Positions 59,120 through 64,000 of a stretch of DNA of 64,000 nt are shown here, piece by piece. Under the pieces are notes generated by a model that saw only the letters and a list, made by a program, of their open reading frames with translations, did not search any database and had not been told where the DNA came from. The translations under genes were made by a program, and so were the position numbers. Position 1 is the stretch's first letter; every line of letters starts with the position of its first letter. The DNA lies in contig NZ_CP073318.1 of the NCBI RefSeq assembly GCF_018263855.1, positions 6,262,001 to 6,326,000 of the forward strand, in the 5' to 3' direction. The DNA comes from Kutzneria sp. CA-103260 (GTDB lineage Bacteria; Actinomycetota; Actinomycetes; Mycobacteriales; Pseudonocardiaceae).

Positions 59120-59851
59120 GTGTCCGGGCTTCGGCTCGCCGTGTCGTGGCTGACGGTCCTGCCCGTTCCCGGGCCGTCCACCGTCGACCGGCGAGTCGCC
59201 GCCCGTGCCATCGCCCTGGCCCCGCTCGTCGGCCTGCTGCTCGGGGCCCTGGCCGCCGCTTTGTCCTGGGGCACCGTCTTTCTGGGTGCGCCTGGAATGT
59301 TGGCCGGCCTGCTCACCGTCGGTCTGTTGGCCCTGCTCACCCGGGGCATGCACCTCGACGGCCTCGCCGACACCGCCGACGGCCTCGGCTGCTACGGCCC
59401 TCCCGCCCGCGCCCTGGAGATCATGAAGTCCGGCGGCGCCGGCCCCTTCGCCGTCGTCGTGCTCATCGTCGGCCTCGGCCTCCAGGCCGTCTGCTTCGGC
59501 ATCCTCCCCTGGCCCGCCGTGCTGCTGGCCGTCTTCTCCGGCCGAGTCGCCTTCTCCTGGTGTTGCCGGCGTTCCGTCCCCGCCGCCCGCCCCGAGGGCC
59601 TGGGCGCCTTGGTCTCCGGCTCCCAGCCTTTGCTTGTCCCTCTACTGTGGACGGTCATGGCCCTGGTCGCCGGATTGTTCGCCGTGCCCGGCAAGCCCTG
59701 GCTCGGCCCCATCGGCGTGTTGATCGCCACCGCCCTCGTGCTGCTCCTGCTTTCCCATGTGCGCCGCCGCTTCGGCGGCATCACCGGCGACGTCCTCGGC
59801 GCCGCCTGCGAACTCGCCACCACAGTCGTGCTGGTGGTCTGCGCTTTCTAA
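59120..59851 (+). CDS. cobS: Adenosylcobinamide-GDP ribazoletransferase
   Basis: Integral membrane protein of 243 residues with six or so helices. GTG 59120 is 2 nt after the cobT stop. The motif HLDGLADTADGLGCYG and a later RVAFSWCCRRSVPAAR region are typical of cobalamin synthase. It joins adenosylcobinamide-GDP and alpha-ribazole (phosphate) in the membrane. The final 4 nt overlap the convergent PPOX gene. Corresponds to Rv2208. Confidence 0.94.
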   Translation: MSGLRLAVSWLTVLPVPGPSTVDRRVAARAIALAPLVGLLLGALAAALSWGTVFLGAPGMLAGLLTVGLLALLTRGMHLDGLADTADGLGCYGPPARALEIMKSGGAGPFAVVVLIVGLGLQAVCFGILPWPAVLLAVFSGRVAFSWCCRRSVPAARPEGLGALVSGSQPLLVPLLWTVMALVAGLFAVPGKPWLGPIGVLIATALVLLLLSHVRRRFGGITGDVLGAACELATTVVLVVCAF

Positions 59852-60267
59852 GCCCGCATGTCCAGCAGGTGCGCGTGCTGGACATGCAGGGTGATGCGGA
59901 CCATGGGACGGTCACCAAGGCGGGACAGGAACTGGTCGGCTTCGGCTGGGTCGAGGTAGCGGCGGGCGGCGGTGACGTATTCCGGGACGAGGCCGGCGGT
60001 CGGGGTCAGAGTCACCGGACCGCGGAGCTGAAGCCCTTGGTACGGATAGGTTTCCGAGTCGATGCTGACGGCGACGAGGGAGCCGTCGCGCAGCGCCTTG
60101 AGCTTCGAGCTGCGCGGAAAGGTACCGAGGACGATGTGCGTTCCGTCCCAGTGAAACCAGACGGGAACGACACGGGGAGCGCCGGCGGGGTCGAGGTAGC
60201 CGAGCCGGGCGGGAATGCGGGAGTGGAGCAGGGATTGGGCCACGGGCGAGGCGAGCACGTCGATCAC
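59848..60267 (-). CDS. Pyridoxamine 5'-phosphate oxidase-like flavin/F420-binding protein
   Basis: Protein of 139 residues. GTG 60267 overlaps the DinB stop by 4 nt. The split-barrel PNPOx fold is suggested by RLGYLDPAGAPRVVPVWFHW, IVLGTFPRSSKLKALRD, VAVSIDSETYPYQGLQLRGP and a final RITLHVQHAHLLD. Such small proteins bind FMN, heme or F420; which one cannot be told. Third gene of the operon with DinB and amine oxidase. Confidence 0.85.
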   Translation of the reverse strand: MIDVLASPVAQSLLHSRIPARLGYLDPAGAPRVVPVWFHWDGTHIVLGTFPRSSKLKALRDGSLVAVSIDSETYPYQGLQLRGPVTLTPTAGLVPEYVTAARRYLDPAEADQFLSRLGDRPMVRITLHVQHAHLLDMRA

Positions 60268-60800
60268 GCGGGGACCTCGCACACCATGAGGTAGCCGTCG
60301 ACGAGGGTGACGCGGTCGGAATCCGGGTCGGCGGGCAGGGCGTGGCCGAGGTCGCGGCTGCGGACCTCGCCGATCCACTTGTCGTGCTGGTACTCGTGGT
60401 TGATCAGCGTGGTGAGCAGGTGCCGAGCGACGATGTCGAGCTGGGCCGGGGCGCCGACCCGGTGGCCGGCGATGTCGAGCATGCGGGCGTGCACGCGGTC
60501 GGCGACGGTGGCCCGGAAGTCGGCGAGCCGGCGGATCTCCGGCAGCACGCCCCGGGACCGTTCGGGCGTGGCGGAGTCCATCAGGGCGTCGAGCTCGGGG
60601 TCGGGGCTGGGCTCAGCGGCGGTGAGGTTGCGCACCATGAAGTGGGCGACATGGGCCTGATGCCCCAGATGCCAGCCGATGGCGCTGGAATCCTCGCTGG
60701 GCCGCCACAACAGCTCGTCGGACCGCAGGTCCCGCCAGAGCTCGTCGGTGTAGGCGCGGGCCCGGTCGTACTCGACGAGCAACTCCGTCACATCGAACAT
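60264..60800 (-). CDS. DinB-family protein
   Basis: Protein of 178 residues forming a four-helix bundle. The metal-binding His residues are in AIGWHLGHQAHVAHFMV and LINHEYQHDKWIGEV, the pattern of DinB_2 domains such as the N-terminal part of EgtB. Members often act as thiol-dependent transferases using mycothiol or bacillithiol. It starts 3 nt after the amine-oxidase stop and overlaps the PPOX gene by 4 nt, so all three are translationally coupled. Target unknown. Confidence 0.85.
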   Translation of the reverse strand: MFDVTELLVEYDRARAYTDELWRDLRSDELLWRPSEDSSAIGWHLGHQAHVAHFMVRNLTAAEPSPDPELDALMDSATPERSRGVLPEIRRLADFRATVADRVHARMLDIAGHRVGAPAQLDIVARHLLTTLINHEYQHDKWIGEVRSRDLGHALPADPDSDRVTLVDGYLMVCEVPA

Positions 60801-60803
60801 GTG

Positions 60804-61829
60804 TCACCTGTTTCCGGTTGTGGCGGCGACGGCGCGAACGCTGGCCGCCAGTGCGCCTTCGACGTGGCCGGCGAACGCGGTCGCGGTTTCGGTGGAAGCC
60901 CAGTGCAGACGGCCGTCCGCGGCCGGGCGGGTGTAGAGCGGATGCCCGAACCAGGAGTAGTCGGCACGAGCGTGGACGTCCGGCGGGGACGTCCACGGCT
61001 CCCGGCTCCAGTCCTGAATGTGCACCTGCTCGGGCGATGCGGCGCGATTTCCGTACAGGCGCACGAGTTGCGCGACGGCGGCCTGCGCCGAGACCTCGCC
61101 AACGGCGAAGCCGAACAACGCCGCCGGGTTGCCGCCGGGACCGGACATGTCGTGGATCTCCCGCAGCGGGCCCACCATGCTGATCGCCGCGCCGGCCAGT
61201 CCCTGCTCACGCCAGAACGGTTCGGCGTACCGGACGACGACCTTGGTGACCGCGCCCATCCACACCGGCGTCTTCGCGGCCAGGCGCATGAGCTCCGGCG
61301 ACAGTGCGTCGCCGGCGAACGACACCGCCAGGGCAGGTGGCACGGCCATGATCACGTGCTGGGCGCGGAACACGGCCTCGGACGTGGTGACTCGCAGGCC
61401 CGCGGGGTCGGCACTGACAGCTGTGACCGGGGCTCCGAACCGCAGCGGCACTTTGGTCGCCAGCGCAGTGGCGAGGCTCGCGGCACCGTCCACGTAGCGA
61501 AAGGCCGGCACGTCGATCGAGTTCCCTTTCACGCGGTTCACCGCGGTGGGGCTCTCGTACACGGCGTCGCCGGTCAGATGCTGGTCGAACACGGCGATGC
61601 CGGTGCGCTCCACCAAGTCCCGCACCCGCCGCTCCCCCGGCCAGAACCAGGTCGCCCCCAGGTCCAGCGGCCCGGCCGACAGCAGCCGGCCGCCCGGCCG
61701 GTCCCGTGCCTCGACGCAGACCACGTCCACACCCCGATCGACCAGCGCGGCGGTCGCGGCCAGCCCGGCGATGCCGGCGCCGATCACGACCACCTCGTGA
61801 CCCTCCACGATCCCACTCCCGTTGTTCAT
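60804..61829 (-). CDS. Flavin-containing amine oxidase
   Basis: Protein of 341 residues from ATG 61829. The dinucleotide motif VVVIGAGIAGLAATAALVD is followed by VEARDRPGGRLLS and the GATWFWPGE segment that in amine oxidases reads GAxW. C-terminal HWASTETATAFAGHVEGAL contains the second FAD site. It is shorter than most monoamine oxidases (about 450) but both FAD motifs are complete. It oxidises an unknown amine or related compound. First gene of the amine oxidase-DinB-PPOX operon, divergent from the LysR regulator. Confidence 0.87.
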   Translation of the reverse strand: MNNGSGIVEGHEVVVIGAGIAGLAATAALVDRGVDVVCVEARDRPGGRLLSAGPLDLGATWFWPGERRVRDLVERTGIAVFDQHLTGDAVYESPTAVNRVKGNSIDVPAFRYVDGAASLATALATKVPLRFGAPVTAVSADPAGLRVTTSEAVFRAQHVIMAVPPALAVSFAGDALSPELMRLAAKTPVWMGAVTKVVVRYAEPFWREQGLAGAAISMVGPLREIHDMSGPGGNPAALFGFAVGEVSAQAAVAQLVRLYGNRAASPEQVHIQDWSREPWTSPPDVHARADYSWFGHPLYTRPAADGRLHWASTETATAFAGHVEGALAASVRAVAATTGNR

Positions 61830-61902
61830 GCCCGTCCCGGCCCTTGCCCGCCGATTACGATGTTGACGTGCGGATTTGGGACGCGGAAGTGGGAATCGGA
61901 GC

Positions 61903-62808
61903 ATGACCGCCATAACCGCCATGCATGGCGACACGGTCAGGGTCACGCAGCTGCACTACGTCCGAGCGGCGGCCGACCTGGGCTCGTTCTCGGCCGCGGC
62001 GGCCGCGCTGGGCGTCACCCAGCCGTCGCTCTCGCGGGGCATCGTGGCGTTGGAACGGACTCTCGGCGGCGCCCTGTTCGTCCGGTCCACCACCGGCGTC
62101 GCCCTCACGCCGCTGGCCAAGCGGATCATGCCGCACCTGCACGACGTGCTCGGCTCCCTCGGCTCGCTGCTGGGCGAAGCCCGCGCCGCCACCGAGGCCG
62201 ACGCCCAACCGCTGCGACTGGGCGTCTCACCGCTGATCCGGCCCGAACTGATCGGCCGCGCCTTCCAGGCCACCCGCGGCCGCGGCCCCGCCGCCCTGGT
62301 GCTCCGGGAGGATGACCTGGCCGGCCTGCGGGCCGGTCTCCTCGCCCGCGAGCTCGACGTCATCCTCGTCCCCGCCGTGACGGCCACCGACCCGTCGCTG
62401 CGTCGATGTGAGATCGACAGCGAGGAACTGCGCTACCGCCCGGGATCCACACTGTCCACACCGGACGATGACCGGCCGGTCGAGCTGACCGAGCTGGCCG
62501 ACCAGTCGCTGGTGATGGTCGGCGAGTCCTGTGGCCTCAACACCTTCATCCGGGCCCTGTTCACCAGCGCCGGCGCCGCCCTCGCCCCGTACCCCGGCGT
62601 GGCCGACAGCTACCGCAGCGTCGAGGACTGGGCCGGCCTCGGCCTCGGCGCCGCCGTCCTGCCCCGCTCCCGCTTCCGGCACCCTTCGCGCACCCGCCCG
62701 GTCCACTTCCGCGGCGAACCGGTCCGCATCCGCTACGAGGCCCTGTGGCCCACCGGCAGCACCCGCGAGGCGGCCATTGGCGACCTGGTCGACACCATCG
62801 TGGATTAG
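61903..62808 (+). CDS. LysR-family transcriptional regulator
   Basis: Protein of 301 residues from ATG 61903 (CGGAGC upstream). The N-terminal HTH (about 15-75: LHYVRAAADLGSFSAAAAAL, TQPSLSRGIVALERTLGG) is typical; the effector domain (about 100-295) has LRLGVSPLIRPEL and the GLGLGAAVLPRSRF segment. It is divergent from the amine oxidase gene with 73 nt between starts, so it likely controls the amine oxidase operon and itself. Its TAG stop overlaps by two bases the TAA of the convergent P450. Confidence 0.9.
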   Translation: MTAITAMHGDTVRVTQLHYVRAAADLGSFSAAAAALGVTQPSLSRGIVALERTLGGALFVRSTTGVALTPLAKRIMPHLHDVLGSLGSLLGEARAATEADAQPLRLGVSPLIRPELIGRAFQATRGRGPAALVLREDDLAGLRAGLLARELDVILVPAVTATDPSLRRCEIDSEELRYRPGSTLSTPDDDRPVELTELADQSLVMVGESCGLNTFIRALFTSAGAALAPYPGVADSYRSVEDWAGLGLGAAVLPRSRFRHPSRTRPVHFRGEPVRIRYEALWPTGSTREAAIGDLVDTIVD

Positions 62809-63992
62809 TGCCCGAACTCGACATTCGCTTGCCCGAGAGCGGGACTCGCGAGGTTCACCGGCAGGGACTTCAGGGCGTGGGAGCGGAAGGAGCTGCGCCA
62901 CGGGAGATCGCCGACCGGGACGGCGATGCGCAGGTCGGGGTGCCGGTCGAACAGGGTCTCCAGGGCAATGCGGGTTTCCAGGCGGGCCAAGGGGGCGCCG
63001 AGGCAGTAGTGCGGACCGTGGCCGAAGGTGAAGTGCTGGGCGGGCCGCGAAGGGTCGAAGGAGTCCGGGGACGCGAACCGGGAGGGGTCGCGGTTGGCGG
63101 ACATGACGCCGAGGTAGACGGTGGAGCCGGCGGGAATGGTCACGCCATCGACATCGATGTCCTCCAGCGGGAAGCGGCGGATGGCGAACGGCAGCGGCGG
63201 CGCGTGGCGGAGCAGTTCCTCGACGACCTCGGGCAGCCGGGCGGGTGCGCGCAGCGAGGGATCCTCGACCAGGGCCAGCACGCCGTTGACGATGACGTGG
63301 GCGACGTTCTCCACACCGGCCAGCAGGAGCAGGAAAGCCAGCGACACCAACTCGTTCTCGGTCATCCGGTCCTGCTCGTCACGAGCTTGGATGATCGCCG
63401 ACAGCAGGTCGTCGCCGGGTTCGGTGCGGCGGCGGCCGACCAGCTCCAGCATGAACTTCTGCAGGTTGGCCACGCCCTCGACGACGTCGCTGGGCTGGGT
63501 GGGCGCGAACATGGCGGTGATCCACGAGCCGAACGCCTGACGGTCCTGCGCGGGCACGCCGATCAGGTCGGAGATCACGTGCAGCGGCAGCTGGGCGGCG
63601 AACGAGGGCACGAGGTCGACGGCGGGGCCCTCGATCCGGTCCACCAGGCGGGTCGCCACGGCCTGGATGCCCTCGGTCATCAGCTCGACGCGCCGGGCGG
63701 TGAAGGCCTTGGACACGATCCGCCGCAGCCGCTGGTGGTTGTCGCCGTCCTGGCTGAGCAGGTTGGCGTCCAGCTCCGGCGGCAGCGAGAAACCGACGTA
63801 GGCGTCCCGGGAATTGGCCTTGTCCATGGACATCCGGGCATCGCCGAACAGCCGCTGCACGTCGACGGCCCGGGTCACGATCCACGCCGTCTGCCCGTCG
63901 GGCATGGTCACCCTGTGCGCGGGCGCCTGCTCGCGCAGCCGCCGGTGCTCCGGGTACGGATCGGCGTGGTACTCGGCGTCGAACAAGGCCAT
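62805..63992 (-). CDS. Cytochrome P450 (CYP107-like), start close to window edge
   Basis: P450 of at least 395 residues. The heme-thiolate loop FTFGHGPHYCLGAPLARLE is intact, the K-helix ExxR is in EELLRHAPP, and PERF-type FDPSRP is present. The I-helix reads LLLAGVENVAHVI: the usual Thr of the AGxET motif is Asn. ATG 63992 is the only start in view, but the frame is open to the window edge, so a few more residues may precede it. The last 14 residues (after PVNL) come from a dispersed repeat. Convergent with the LysR gene. It likely hydroxylates a hydrophobic metabolite with a separate ferredoxin; none is nearby. Confidence 0.88.
   Translation of the reverse strand: MALFDAEYHADPYPEHRRLREQAPAHRVTMPDGQTAWIVTRAVDVQRLFGDARMSMDKANSRDAYVGFSLPPELDANLLSQDGDNHQRLRRIVSKAFTARRVELMTEGIQAVATRLVDRIEGPAVDLVPSFAAQLPLHVISDLIGVPAQDRQAFGSWITAMFAPTQPSDVVEGVANLQKFMLELVGRRRTEPGDDLLSAIIQARDEQDRMTENELVSLAFLLLLAGVENVAHVIVNGVLALVEDPSLRAPARLPEVVEELLRHAPPLPFAIRRFPLEDIDVDGVTIPAGSTVYLGVMSANRDPSRFASPDSFDPSRPAQHFTFGHGPHYCLGAPLARLETRIALETLFDRHPDLRIAVPVGDLPWRSSFRSHALKSLPVNLASPALGQANVEFGH
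62808..62850 (-). repeat. 43-bp 3'-end element fused to the P450 reading frame
   Basis: On the minus strand it reads CGCGAGTCCCGCTCT, then a central CGAATGTCG, then TTCGGGCAC. It fills the space between the P450 body and the LysR stop, and the P450 frame runs through it for its last 14 codons. It shares the arm with elements after adoK (52624-52666) and trpD (46352-46437). Confidence 0.85.
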
Positions 63993-64000
63993 GTGTTCCC

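Overview
The window is high-GC actinobacterial DNA, most like a Pseudonocardiaceae genome (Amycolatopsis or Kutzneria type). The evidence is GC-rich codon use, frequent GTG starts, a SARP/AfsR regulator, DUF3558 lipoproteins, a class II DAHP synthase, and a long gene order that, from memory, matches Mycobacterium tuberculosis Rv2178c to Rv2208. The genus is not certain.

Layout. Positions 1-9,300 are accessory metabolism: an FMN-binding protein with a membrane flavin/heme reductase, an SDR with a divergent XRE regulator, a lipoprotein, a sugar-catabolic operon (DeoR regulator, PfkB kinase, 2-hydroxyacid dehydrogenase, FGGY kinase) and a DUF2891 protein. From 9,400 the conserved block begins: aroG; then (after an inserted two-component system, a 24-residue peptide gene, tRNA-Arg and a PPi-type phosphofructokinase) RNase AS, PlsC acyltransferase, a MerR regulator, a ROK glucokinase operon with an ArsA-like ATPase and an SRPBCC protein, a phosphoesterase, fadD15, an inserted SARP regulator, pimB', a metallopeptidase-like protein, two tandem NlpC/P60 hydrolases, a NYN protein and a DEDD-UvrC exonuclease. 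An accessory island (35.9-40.0 kb: GNAT, FAD monooxygenase, RAM protein, MFS pump, ArsR-type regulator) precedes qcrB-qcrA-qcrC-ctaE. Facing away from ctaE is a small operon ending in trpD. A DUF1501/DUF1800 pair sits before ctaF-ctaC. Then follow asnB, adoK, an erpA-type HesB gene, glycerate kinase, DUF3043, an aldo-keto reductase and cobU-cobT-cobS. The right end (59.8-64.0 kb) is accessory: PPOX, DinB and amine oxidase genes with a divergent LysR regulator, and a P450 that runs into the window edge.

How the genes work together. The bc1 and aa3 oxidase subunits form the actinobacterial III2-IV2 supercomplex. PimB', FadD15, PlsC and the NlpC/P60 enzymes serve the lipid and glycan envelope. 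CobU-T-S build the nucleotide loop of cobalamin. PPi-phosphofructokinase and ROK glucokinase feed central carbon metabolism, and AroG and TrpD feed aromatic amino acids.

The most unusual content is intergenic. There is a 17-bp tandem array, a cluster of six palindromic TGAG-TGG-CTCA elements, a family of long perfect hairpins (three sites), and a 43-bp element found just 3' of genes, one copy of which supplies the last codons of the P450. Two very small genes (24 and 55 codons) are also described. No single gene cluster here looks like a complete undescribed defence or biosynthetic system. The best candidates for new biology are the repeat families, the 24-residue peptide, the degenerate receiver gene coupled to trpD, the unassigned sugar pathway and the DUF1501/DUF1800 pair.
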